DNA from: Helicobacter mehlei
Lineage (GTDB): Bacteria; Campylobacterota; Campylobacteria; Campylobacterales; Helicobacteraceae
Assembly: GCF_003660265.1 (NCBI RefSeq)
Contig: NZ_QXQP01000010.1
Coordinates: 1 to 53,028 of the forward strand
Reading direction: 5' to 3'
Length of the DNA: 53,028 bases
The position numbers and the translations under genes are program-made. Of this stretch, positions 1 to 7,979 are shown piece by piece. The notes under the pieces were generated by a model that ran no database searches, was not told the origin of the DNA, and saw only the letters and a list, made by a program, of their open reading frames with translations. The first letter of the stretch is position 1, and each line of letters starts with the position of its first letter.

Positions 1-344
1 GAAGCGCATTTTTCAATGCGACTCCCATTAAATTTGCCGGTCAAATGCACAATCTGCCCCCCACCCACATAGATTCCCGTGTGTGAAAACGCATTGGCAA
101 GATCGTGCCATAATACACTGCCTATCTCTGGCTCGCTCACTCCATCGCCTTCCCGATAAACCGGAAAAGTTTCTAAAAATTCCTCGTAAAAATTTTGGGC
201 GATCTGTTTTGTGGCCAATAGAGTATCTACACGCTTGCGGATTGTATCTGGCAATGCGTCCTTGATGATAACCCCCGCTGTGGATAAGACAGATTCTATA
301 TCTAGACTCCCTCTTGCGTTTCCCTCTGGGGCATTCTTTGGCAT
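1..344 (-). CDS. LRAT-like (permuted NlpC/P60) protein, 3' end outside window
   Basis: The first 114 residues of a protein that runs off the left edge of the window, read from an ATG at 344 that lies 13 nt after the upstream gene's stop. Residues about 83-99 contain HTGIYVGGGQIVHLTG, which fits the His-containing block of the LRAT/NC family (permuted NlpC/P60 fold: thiol peptidases or acyltransferases). The histidine of HTGIYVG would be the catalytic one. The catalytic Cys block normally follows and would be off-window, so activity cannot be judged. The preceding 80 residues are mostly helical with no signal peptide. It is the last visible gene of a minus-strand set starting at 2213. Function in this set is unknown; substrates could be peptides or lipids. 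Confidence 0.7.
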   Translation of the reverse strand, partial: MPKNAPEGNARGSLDIESVLSTAGVIIKDALPDTIRKRVDTLLATKQIAQNFYEEFLETFPVYREGDGVSEPEIGSVLWHDLANAFSHTGIYVGGGQIVHLTGKFNGSRIEKCA

Positions 345-357
345 CTTCTCTTCTTGT

Positions 358-1188
358 CTAAAACTTGACTGCATAAAATAGGGCGTATTTTTCATAGCGT
401 TTGCACTGGCTTTTAGAATCCACCGACCCGCCCGCCTGCACGCCTAAATCTAGCCTAGCGATTTTATTTAAAAACCCCTTGGCAAAAAAGTTTTGTAAGC
501 CTTTCTTTGTACCAATCTGGGTGTGAAAATCCACCTGTGCGTGGCTAGCTTCTTCAAAAATCTTTTCCATTTCGTAATGCTCCTCTAAATGCCCGCCTTC
601 TTTGATTTCTCCATTCCTCAAAAAGGTATCTACAAGTTCAGCCACGCCTAGTTTTTCTAGGGCTTGGTGGTTGATCCCTCTTTGTTCCAACCAATCTTGT
701 AGTTCCTTAGGCGTGCATTTTCCCCCAAAATCGCCAGATTTACGCGTGAATGTGGATTGTTGCTGTGTTCTAGTTTGTTGTATATTTTGCGATTCTATCT
801 GCATGGTGGCTCCAGCAACAACAGTCCCTATACCACCCCCTGTGCGCATTTGTTCTTCCATTTTCTGAAATTCCTCTTGGCTTCTAACAACTCTAAAATC
901 AAAATACGCTTTGCCCATTTTGCTAAAGAGCATGCCCAAGAAATGCGCTAAGTCTTTGTGATAATCCTCTTGATAGGACTCAAGTTTATAGAAATGCCCG
1001 GGCAAGATGTCCGATTCAGCCACCACCAACGCACCCTCTTTAGAGGGTTCGATCGTTTGTGTGGCACACACTAACGCGCCCTCTTTAGTTTCATAGCCTT
1101 GAAAAGCCTGCATCTCTTTTGGAAAAAGTTCTTTAGCTTCTTCAAATTCCTGCGCCTGAGTTTTGTCTAGTAAAATCACTTTTTTCAT
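358..1188 (-). CDS. hypothetical protein (276 aa), middle gene of P-loop/LRAT cassette
   Basis: I do not recognise this protein. The ORF is open further upstream to an ATG at 1596 (412 aa in all), but an ATG at 1188 is preceded by AAAAGGAC with 5 nt spacing, so translation probably begins there. The protein is soluble-looking: an N-terminal half rich in Glu and Lys, a Gly-rich patch GGGIGTVVAGAT near residue 120, a Gln-rich stretch (SQNIQQTRTQQQS), a charged helical region, then a C-terminal part ending in aromatic residues (FYAVKF). Only two Cys are present (in GGKCTP and SQCKRY), aside from one near residue 42. It sits 13 nt before the LRAT-like gene, so the two are presumably co-translated. 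No enzymatic motif is visible. Confidence 0.65.
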   Translation of the reverse strand: MKKVILLDKTQAQEFEEAKELFPKEMQAFQGYETKEGALVCATQTIEPSKEGALVVAESDILPGHFYKLESYQEDYHKDLAHFLGMLFSKMGKAYFDFRVVRSQEEFQKMEEQMRTGGGIGTVVAGATMQIESQNIQQTRTQQQSTFTRKSGDFGGKCTPKELQDWLEQRGINHQALEKLGVAELVDTFLRNGEIKEGGHLEEHYEMEKIFEEASHAQVDFHTQIGTKKGLQNFFAKGFLNKIARLDLGVQAGGSVDSKSQCKRYEKYALFYAVKF

Positions 1189-1596
1189 TTTTGTCCTTTT
1201 CTTTTCAATGTATTTAATAAGTCTCTTAACCACGCCCAGAATTTGGTATAGCGTGCATGACAACCATTTGAATTTTCTAGGGATTTTTGCAGACTCAAAG
1301 CCCAATGCTTGCGCGCTTGGAGCGATCACATGCGGGTTTTTATTGTTATCGTAGATCGAAATGGCGTAACACACCCGCCCAACGTGATTCGACTTAGAGT
1401 GTTTTAAATGCGCCAAACGCTTGCCCCCACATATCATAAAAGTCTCTTTTGCAAGTTTTGTCTTGTCTAAGAGTGTTAAAAGAGTTTGGTTGATGAACTC
1501 TAGGGCTCGTACTTGATCCTCTCCCTCCAATATTTTACCATCTTGCACCACTACGAGTTTTTGCTCTGCATTTTGCATGTAGGCATAGACACTCAT
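1185..1596 (-). pseudogene. small hypothetical gene, frameshifted into the next gene
   Basis: Starts at an ATG at 1596 that overlaps the stop of the P-loop gene by 4 nt (ATGA). As written the frame stays open into the following gene and would give a 412-aa fusion. However, in the +1 frame the downstream part reads SLQKSLENSNGCHARYTK then FWAWLRDLLNTLKRKGQK and stops at a TGA overlapping the next ATG (ATGA at 1188-1185). That ending is more protein-like than the in-frame one and restores the 4-nt overlap typical of this operon. I infer an indel near 1290-1300 (around GGCTTTGAGTCTG) that broke a gene of about 136 aa. A true fusion protein is the alternative. Function unknown. Confidence 0.5.
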
Positions 1597-2213
1597 GAAA
1601 TCTCTAAGAATGTTTCAATCTCTGTATAGGGCTTGTCCTTGAGCTCAAAGATACGCATAGGGGCTAAACCTTGTAAATCTTGGATAATGCGGCTATGCTC
1701 ACTAGAGCTAGGCACATAATTAGGATATTGCTTATTGGGGCTATGCGCGCTATGCGTGCCGAGGACGAACACCTTGTGTGCGTTTAAATCGTCCGCCATT
1801 TTTGTGCAGGCTCCAATTTGGACTTTTATTTTTGTGGCAATCTCTTGTTCTTTGAGATACGCCACTGCGCTAAACACATAGACAAGAATGTGTTCATCAT
1901 AGTCTGTAGCCTTTGTTTTGACAAAGTCATTATTGAGACGGGGGTTGCTCCCTGTGCAATCTGTCAGGGCAAAATTTTCCCCCTTGTATATGTCGGGGTG
2001 GTCTGTTGCCTCATGATCACCACCCTTGAAACTATGATCAATTAAAACACGGCATAACTCCGTTTTACCCGCCCCGCTCAAGCCATAGAGCAGGTAGATT
2101 TTTTTCTTGGGTGGGGGTGGGTCTTTTTTGGGTGGATCCTCTTTATCAAAATATTCTTTGTAAATCCACATAGCTCCAACGGCAAGACCGCCAATAATCC
2201 ATGGCCAAGGCAT
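1593..2213 (-). CDS. membrane-anchored P-loop NTPase (GTPase-like)
   Basis: 206 aa from an ATG at 2213 chosen because AAAAAGGAG stands just upstream; an in-frame start at 2249 has no such site. Residues about 2-19 (WPWIIGGLAVGAMWIYK) form one membrane segment at the N-terminus, followed by a Pro/Lys-rich linker (DPPPPKKK) and a cytoplasmic domain. The Walker A motif GLSGAGKT lies near residue 46 and DCTGSN near residue 83 could serve as the DxxG switch of a small GTPase. A clear NKxD motif is not visible; GTHSA occupies a similar place. Such proteins switch or relay signals by nucleotide binding. Fold assignment is inference; the partner is probably among the genes that follow in the same operon. 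Confidence 0.65.
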   Translation of the reverse strand: MPWPWIIGGLAVGAMWIYKEYFDKEDPPKKDPPPPKKKIYLLYGLSGAGKTELCRVLIDHSFKGGDHEATDHPDIYKGENFALTDCTGSNPRLNNDFVKTKATDYDEHILVYVFSAVAYLKEQEIATKIKVQIGACTKMADDLNAHKVFVLGTHSAHSPNKQYPNYVPSSSEHSRIIQDLQGLAPMRIFELKDKPYTEIETFLEIS

Positions 2214-2252
2214 GTCAAACTCCTTTTTGTGAGGCAAAAGCCAACACACACG

Positions 2253-2309
2253 CTAAGAGATGGGCCGGGTTAATCTTTTCTTTGAGGGGAGGGGGGTGAA
2301 ATTAAACAT
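2253..2309 (-). CDS. possible 18-aa leader or remnant ORF
   Basis: An ATG at 2309 preceded by CAAGGAG with good spacing opens an 18-codon frame rich in Pro, Lys and Arg. It lies alone in the 145-nt gap between the methylase stop and the P-loop gene. It might be a leader peptide, a remnant, or chance; the ribosome site is the only support. Nothing else recognisable is in the gap. Confidence 0.25.
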   Translation of the reverse strand: MFNFTPLPSKKRLTRPIS

Positions 2310-2358
2310 ATAACTCCTTGGAAGGGGTCTAACACAGCTTCCCTTAAATTGCACCACA

Positions 2359-3360
2359 CTAAAATTTTTCCAAAACATGCAAATATTCGGTGGTTTTGGT
2401 GTGTTGTTGGGGGTTGGAGTTGGCTTTAAAGCGGGTGTATGGGTGGCTTTTGAGGCTATACTTGCCATGTTGCTTGAAAATCTGGGCGATCTGCTTGAGG
2501 CTTAGTAAGCCTTCGTTGTTGTAACTCATAAAAATAAATTTGGCTTGTGCGTTTTTTAAGATCGCCTCCAAAGCCCCCGCCACACTATTTTTTTTGCACC
2601 AAAGCGATTTTTGGTAATCCCTCAAGCCTGTTTTACCTTGTGGGGTGAAGTCATCATAAAGGGCAATGGAGTTTAAAAGGTGGTAGTTGGCACCATATTC
2701 TCTAGCATTATAGGGGGGGTCTAGGTAGAGAATATCAGCGGGGGTGTGTGCGATAAGCTCTTGAGCGTCCTGTTGGTGGGCATAGTGGGGGTTGGGGCTT
2801 AAATCAAAGTGGGCGGGGGATAAAAGTAGAGTTTTTTGCGCGCTTTTTTTGAGGGTTTTTAAAAATGCGCCATAGACACAGGCGGTGTTGGCGACCTTGT
2901 CGCTTGATTCGAGCAAGGAGGCGAGCAAAAAGTAAAATTCGCTGGGGCTGATGTGCTTTTGTTCTAACCAGTGTGCCAACTGGGAGCGCACCGCATCAAT
3001 GCGCATGGCATTTTCATCGCTAAAATACTGGCGGCAATGCCCTCCCCCTAAGGCGTAATGGGTGTAGATTTTCCCCTTTAAGGGGGGGAGATTTTGGAGT
3101 TGCTCTAAAAGTTTAGAGGCGCGCTTAAGCGGGGTGGTGTTTTCGATGTAGTTTTTAGCCAACACATAGCTATAAAACTCGCAATCATTGCTAATCACCT
3201 GTTTGACGCGGTTTTTAAATAACCGCCCCACTGCACACGATCCGGCAAAAGCGTCTATCAAAATGCAATCTTGCAAATCGACCCCTCTGTGTTGCAAACT
3301 CTCTTGGATATGGTGCAATAAAAAGGGGGCTAGAGAAAGCTTAGAGCCAATGTAATTCAC
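2359..3360 (-). CDS. hpyIM: D12-class adenine DNA methyltransferase (HpyI/NlaIII-like)
   Basis: 333 aa. N6-adenine methyltransferase of the D12 class: the AdoMet-binding segment NYIGSKLSL is at residues 2-10, DAFAGSCAVG follows near 37, and the catalytic motif DPPYNAREYG is near residue 214. I place the start at a GTG at 3360, which overlaps the nuclease stop as GTGA and begins exactly at the conserved VNYIGSK; an ATG at 3402 would add 14 residues and overlap the nuclease by 46 nt. From memory, M.NlaIII and M.HpyI begin this way and protect CATG, so that is the likely target. It protects DNA from the nuclease encoded immediately upstream. The DPPYN codons contain a C7 run. Confidence 0.85.
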   Translation of the reverse strand: MNYIGSKLSLAPFLLHHIQESLQHRGVDLQDCILIDAFAGSCAVGRLFKNRVKQVISNDCEFYSYVLAKNYIENTTPLKRASKLLEQLQNLPPLKGKIYTHYALGGGHCRQYFSDENAMRIDAVRSQLAHWLEQKHISPSEFYFLLASLLESSDKVANTACVYGAFLKTLKKSAQKTLLLSPAHFDLSPNPHYAHQQDAQELIAHTPADILYLDPPYNAREYGANYHLLNSIALYDDFTPQGKTGLRDYQKSLWCKKNSVAGALEAILKNAQAKFIFMSYNNEGLLSLKQIAQIFKQHGKYSLKSHPYTRFKANSNPQQHTKTTEYLHVLEKF

Positions 3361-3995
3361 TTTGCTTTGTTTAAACCCTCTGTAGCGATCCTTTTGGCGC
3401 ATTCCTGGCGGTAGGCTACCGGGTCATACTGGTAACAACCCACACAACCAAGTTTCTCTGTATAATGCGCATCACCCTTATAAAAAGAGTAGAGATGCCC
3501 CGAGATTTGTTCAGCATTCCATCTTTGACCTGTCTCTTTGCATTTTTTGCAAATCTGCCTTTTGGCATCGTTATCAGCCTTACACAAGGGCTGGAAATCC
3601 TCTAATCTCTGACTCTTAATATCCGCTACCCTAAGATCGTTCTTCCTGCCATCTTTATGGTCAATTTCAATTTTAGTATTCTCGCTATTGCCACGAATAC
3701 CACACATCACGCAGGGTTTATTTTTTAAAGCATCTACAATGTCTTTTCTAATGGCTTGGTTAAATTGGGGTTTTGTATTGAATCCTACAAGTCTAATACG
3801 ATCTATGGAGTTCCCGCTACTTTGGCTTTTATCAACCTCTATTTTGTATTTTTTAGCTAGAGAGCTACTAGGGCGAAGCCAGCTACCCCCATTGCCTAAC
3901 TGGAGTTCTTGATATTTTCCGCTAAACTCGCTCACAGACACCCAGCGCGAAAAGCCATCTGTATTAGGCTGTGCAAGCTCTAAAAACAAATCCAT
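3357..3995 (-). CDS. iceA1: NlaIII/IceA1-type restriction endonuclease (HNH)
   Basis: 212 aa. Strongly resembles, from memory, R.NlaIII (CATG) and the H. pylori IceA1 protein. Shared blocks include SRWVSVSEF, LQLGNGGSW, CVMCGIRGNS, the HNH/beta-beta-alpha-metal core IEIDHKDGRKNDLRV, FQPLCKADNDAKRQICK and GCVGCYQYDPV; two CxxC pairs probably bind zinc. The His-Asp of IDHKDGRKN would be catalytic. Coupled to its methylase by a GTGA overlap. The visible ATG at 3995 lacks a good ribosome site. An upstream ATG at 4020 is one base out of frame across an A6 run; with A5 it would give an 8-residue longer start reading MENVKKTKMDLF, closer to NlaIII. The gene may therefore be weakly expressed or switched. 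Confidence 0.85.
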   Translation of the reverse strand: MDLFLELAQPNTDGFSRWVSVSEFSGKYQELQLGNGGSWLRPSSSLAKKYKIEVDKSQSSGNSIDRIRLVGFNTKPQFNQAIRKDIVDALKNKPCVMCGIRGNSENTKIEIDHKDGRKNDLRVADIKSQRLEDFQPLCKADNDAKRQICKKCKETGQRWNAEQISGHLYSFYKGDAHYTEKLGCVGCYQYDPVAYRQECAKRIATEGLNKAK

Positions 3996-4021
3996 TTTGG
4001 TCTTTTTTCACATTTTCCATC

Positions 4022-6088
4022 TTAAAACTTTTTCTTGCTGGTGTCCTCTAAAATATCATTAGCGATGTGCTCGATGTCTTGGCTAATGCCCAAGCATTCC
4101 TTGGCGATGTCTAAATTGTGCCCTAGTTGGGTATCAAAGGCACTCATGGCTTTATTGATGTCTTGCACCGCATTGGCTTGGTTTTTAATGGCGGTGGAGT
4201 TATCTGCGATGCTTTGCACCAAGACATTGATGTTGGTTTCAATCTCGCTCAAGGATTTTTGCGTGCGTTCGGCTAGTTTTCTGACCTCATCGGCTACCAC
4301 GGCAAAGCCACGCCCATGCTCGCCCGCTCGGGCAGCTTCAATGGCAGCATTGAGGGCTAATAAATTGGTTTGCTCGGCAATGTCTCGAATGATCTCCACC
4401 ACGCTTTTAATGTCTTGGCTTTGTGCAATCATCTCATCGCTTTTCAAGCTCACATCGCTAATATTTTGCGTGATCACTTCAATATTTTGCGTGGTCTCTT
4501 TGATCCCTTGGGATTGGTTGGCAGAACTCTCTGAGAGTTTATCCATGCTCGCTTTCAAATTCAAGGCTTTTGTGCTTAACATATTGGCAAACTCAGAGGA
4601 AGTGGTGAGCATTTTGGTGATCTCTGTGCCCAATTGGTTGATGGAAAGTTCCACATCGCCTTTAGCCCCTTGGATTTGGGGTGTGAAGTCAAGCTTTTGG
4701 TAAGCATGCACCACCGCTAAAATTTTATTAAGATCAGAACCAATCTTGTTTTCCAAACTCTCCACCATCGCATGCACGACCTTGATGAGTTCGGCAAGTT
4801 TGGGGGTGTTGGCACTGGCGTGCTCTTTGTTTGCGACAATAATCCCTTTTTGTACATTAGAAGTTAGCTGGGTGACTTCTACAACCGCATCGTTATCATG
4901 ACGGAAGGTTTTTTGTATCTTGGCAATATTGGAATTGATGCCATCTAACATCCAGCCAATCTCATCATTTTGGGTGGATTTGTAAATTTGGACCTCTACA
5001 TTTTCCTCGTGGTTAAGCAATCTAAAAAAGCCTGTTAAGGTCTGCACCACCCGATTAACCCGCCACACAATTTGTCTTTGGATGTAAAAGTGCATGGCAA
5101 TGATGGCGATTAAAAGCGCGCTCAAACCAATAGCGATGATCACCATTTGGGTGTGGCGCACATAACCATAAACCTTGGCTTTGGAAATCACCGATCCGAT
5201 CACCCAGTTATGCCCCATTTTAGGGTCTTTAAAGGGTCTAAAGGTGTGCAAAGCCAAAATGATCTCCTCATTTAACACATTGGAATAAAAAGAGGTGATG
5301 AGAGTCTGATCTGCCTCCGCCTTTTCTCTGAAAGCAACCACCCTTTTGGCCTCTTGATCTAACATGACATCTGTAAAGACTTTTCCTTGCAAGCTGTGAT
5401 CTTTGTTGATCGCAAAAATACGATTTCTAGAACCCATTAAAAACCCATTCTCTCCCGTGTCGGTGGGGAAGTATTTATCCTGAATGTATCCAAAGCTCAC
5501 ATAGAGACCAGCCACTGCCACAAGATTATTGTGGCTATCAAAGATGGGGGCAGCAATGGTAAAGCCAAAGCTACTCACACCTTCCATCAGATCGTGTTTA
5601 TCAGTGAGGGTTCTAGCCATCGATCGCGTGCTGATGACTTGCTGGAGCAAATTGGAATGCAGGATGAGGGGGTTATTGACATTGGATGCAAACTCCCCAT
5701 TACTCTTTTGCACAGAGTCATAACTTGTGGCAGGCTTACCTCCATGCATGATCACCAAAAAGGCTTGATAGACAAACGCATTGTTTTCACAGAGCTTACG
5801 CACATTGTCCTCGAGCTCTTTGGCCGTGGAGTTCTGGATAAAAGCGTAACCATCTTGTGAAAAATAATTGGCGTAATTGACGAGGGTGCGGTGCACATCG
5901 TTAAGTTCCAAGGCGATATTTTTAGATCGGCCCTCGGCCAAAAACCGCACAGATTGGTTAGCCCTGTCCACTAAGATTTTGCTCGCCTCACTGACATAGT
6001 AAAAGCCTAGGGCAACAAAGGAGACTACTAGAATGACTGAGGTGGTTAAAGCGGTCTTGACCCCTAACTTGAGATTTTTGAAAAACAT
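4022..6088 (-). CDS. methyl-accepting chemotaxis protein with dCache-type sensor
   Basis: 688 aa chemoreceptor of the inner membrane. Order: short cytoplasmic end, membrane helix about residues 11-31, a periplasmic region of about 280 residues that looks like a double Cache ligand-binding domain (includes [19 protein letters not shown]), second membrane helix about 316-338, HAMP-like linker, then a long coiled-coil signalling domain. The hairpin that contacts CheA/CheW is unmistakable ([36 protein letters not shown]). The ATG at 6088 has GAGGTGATGC before it. It ends near DTSKKKF with no pentapeptide tether for methylation enzymes, which is usual in Helicobacter. The ligand cannot be read from the sequence. 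The restriction gene begins 26 nt after it. Confidence 0.93.
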   Translation of the reverse strand: MFFKNLKLGVKTALTTSVILVVSFVALGFYYVSEASKILVDRANQSVRFLAEGRSKNIALELNDVHRTLVNYANYFSQDGYAFIQNSTAKELEDNVRKLCENNAFVYQAFLVIMHGGKPATSYDSVQKSNGEFASNVNNPLILHSNLLQQVISTRSMARTLTDKHDLMEGVSSFGFTIAAPIFDSHNNLVAVAGLYVSFGYIQDKYFPTDTGENGFLMGSRNRIFAINKDHSLQGKVFTDVMLDQEAKRVVAFREKAEADQTLITSFYSNVLNEEIILALHTFRPFKDPKMGHNWVIGSVISKAKVYGYVRHTQMVIIAIGLSALLIAIIAMHFYIQRQIVWRVNRVVQTLTGFFRLLNHEENVEVQIYKSTQNDEIGWMLDGINSNIAKIQKTFRHDNDAVVEVTQLTSNVQKGIIVANKEHASANTPKLAELIKVVHAMVESLENKIGSDLNKILAVVHAYQKLDFTPQIQGAKGDVELSINQLGTEITKMLTTSSEFANMLSTKALNLKASMDKLSESSANQSQGIKETTQNIEVITQNISDVSLKSDEMIAQSQDIKSVVEIIRDIAEQTNLLALNAAIEAARAGEHGRGFAVVADEVRKLAERTQKSLSEIETNINVLVQSIADNSTAIKNQANAVQDINKAMSAFDTQLGHNLDIAKECLGISQDIEHIANDILEDTSKKKF

Positions 6089-6101
6089 GCATCACCTCAC
6101 T

Positions 6102-7979
6102 CTAAGATAGACTTGACTTGTCTTTTGGCAGGCTCTCCACATAAATACTCTGAGAAGGGAAAGCAAAACTCAATCCACATTCTTCTACGATTTTCATGAT
6201 TTTCAAAATAACATCTTCTTTAACAGCCAGCCATTCGCCCCAAATCACGGTCTTAGAAAAACAATAGATGAAAATATTGATGGAACTATCCCCAAAACTA
6301 TCTAAATAGACAAACAAATTAGATTTATACCCCATCAAGTCATTCACCGAAACGATGTCTTGACGGCCCATGATTAAGGCATGGTGATCATCATGGAGGC
6401 GTTGCTCAGAGGTGCTATCCATGTCACCGGCTTTAGCGATGTGGGGGTGTTGCTCTAACATGGTGCGAATCCCCAACACGCATTTTTGCAAGGCTTCCCT
6501 AGAGGAGCTATAGGTTAGCCCAATGGTCATTTTAATGCGCCGCCCGACTTTGCGCCGATTCCAGTTGCGAATCGATTTACCGGCTAATTCCGAATTGGGC
6601 ACAAAGAACAGGGCATTATCAAAGCCCCTAACAGTTGTGCGTCTAAGCCCCATCTCCACCACCGTGCCTTCTACATCTCCACATACAATCCAATCCCCCT
6701 GACCAAAGGAGTTATCCAAGAGCAAGATCACGGAGGCAAAGAAGTTAGCCAAGACATCTTTAACCGCTAAGGCCACCGCCAAACCACCGATTCCTAGTGA
6801 GGCGATGATGGTCGAGATGTCAAAGCCGAGTTGCTTGAGCACCCATAAGATCGTGATCACAAAGATAAAAAAGTAGGCGATTTTTAAAATGAGGTTGATC
6901 ACCTCTTTTCTAAGCCCATTGCTCTTGGAGGCCAAATTAGCTAATAGGGCTGCTCCATAAGCCTTAAAAAGCGCAATGAAAAGCCAAGCAAATAAGAGGA
7001 TATAAACCACCCCCAAATACATGGCAAACTTGGGTGGGGTCGGGTGGGGGTAGTAGAGAATGTCAATAGAAACATCAAAGCTGTAGATGAATAGAAAAGT
7101 AGAGATGGGGGCGATGATGCTGTTGCGGATTTTTTGTTGTACGGCAACATTTTTGCGGGTGAAACGCACGACATAGTCTAGGGCTTTGACAAAAAGGGCG
7201 GTAATGAGTTGTCTTAGGGCTAGTAAAAAAACTAGGAGCACGAGGGATAAAACAATCTTGGCACTTTGTAAGCCGTTGGCTTTGGGGAAAACTTGGGTGA
7301 TAAGGCGGGAGATGCGCTCTAAAATCCATTTGAGATTAATGCTCAAGATCACATTTTTAGAGAGCACTTGGCTGGGGTGCTTTTGGATGTAATGGAGCAC
7401 TTCAGTATAGGTTTTAAGCTTGATTTGGTAGTTGTCTAGGACCTCTTGGAAGTTGTGTTGCTTGAAATCATCTAAATTAGAGGGGGCAACATAAGTTTTA
7501 GTAGCATACCCTTCAAGTTTTAATAAATAGGAGGTGCTGATGCTCTTTACATCTTTTTCTTGGCTAAAAAAGTCTAGGGAGGTGCGCAATTTTTCTAAAA
7601 AATAATACATGTCGGCATCTAGTTCTAAATTCTTGAGGTGGAGAGTGTCTAGGACATAGGTATAAATGTCCTTGTCGCTATTTTTGAATAAAGCCTCTTT
7701 GAGCTTTTTTTGTTGCTTGAGGTTGTCTTTGATGTTAAAGCCGATGTGTTCTTGATTATTTAGTAACTTGAGCGTGAAGGTGTGGATGAGATCGTTTTTT
7801 TGATCACTATAAAGTGAGATTTCAGAGCGTTTGTTAGGGTCTGCTTGGTAGCGTTTGATGACTTGGTTAATCTGGTTGATTTGCTTTAAGAGTAAGTGCA
7901 AGTCGATTAAATCCGCATCATCATCGGCACGCAAGACTACAAACAAACTTAAAAACAGCCAGAGAGTAAAGCGCATCAT
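6102..7979 (-). CDS. MscS-family mechanosensitive channel
   Basis: 625 aa. A signal-like N-terminus (LWLFLSLFVVLRAD) leads into about 210 residues of helical periplasmic sequence, then four or more membrane segments between residues 230 and 400. The pore helix and MscS beta domain follow: GFDISTIIASLGIGGLAVALA, LANFFASVILLLDNSFGQGDWI, VPNSELAGKSIRNWNR. It opens under membrane tension to release solutes on osmotic downshift. Much longer than E. coli MscS (286 aa), like the H. pylori homologue I recall as HP0415. Its ATG overlaps the murD stop (ATGA); a second ATG follows directly and either may be used. The chemoreceptor gene starts 13 nt downstream. Confidence 0.9.
   Translation of the reverse strand: MMRFTLWLFLSLFVVLRADDDADLIDLHLLLKQINQINQVIKRYQADPNKRSEISLYSDQKNDLIHTFTLKLLNNQEHIGFNIKDNLKQQKKLKEALFKNSDKDIYTYVLDTLHLKNLELDADMYYFLEKLRTSLDFFSQEKDVKSISTSYLLKLEGYATKTYVAPSNLDDFKQHNFQEVLDNYQIKLKTYTEVLHYIQKHPSQVLSKNVILSINLKWILERISRLITQVFPKANGLQSAKIVLSLVLLVFLLALRQLITALFVKALDYVVRFTRKNVAVQQKIRNSIIAPISTFLFIYSFDVSIDILYYPHPTPPKFAMYLGVVYILLFAWLFIALFKAYGAALLANLASKSNGLRKEVINLILKIAYFFIFVITILWVLKQLGFDISTIIASLGIGGLAVALAVKDVLANFFASVILLLDNSFGQGDWIVCGDVEGTVVEMGLRRTTVRGFDNALFFVPNSELAGKSIRNWNRRKVGRRIKMTIGLTYSSSREALQKCVLGIRTMLEQHPHIAKAGDMDSTSEQRLHDDHHALIMGRQDIVSVNDLMGYKSNLFVYLDSFGDSSINIFIYCFSKTVIWGEWLAVKEDVILKIMKIVEECGLSFAFPSQSIYVESLPKDKSSLS

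Noticed and set aside
2701-2720. C7 run in the methylase DPPYN codons as a phase switch
   Set aside because: The Pro-Pro codons of the catalytic motif explain it, and seven bases is short; several G7/C7 runs occur in housekeeping genes here.
4035-4703. 222-aa frame opposite the chemoreceptor gene
   Set aside because: Antisense shadow of the conserved signalling domain; no ribosome site or known motif.
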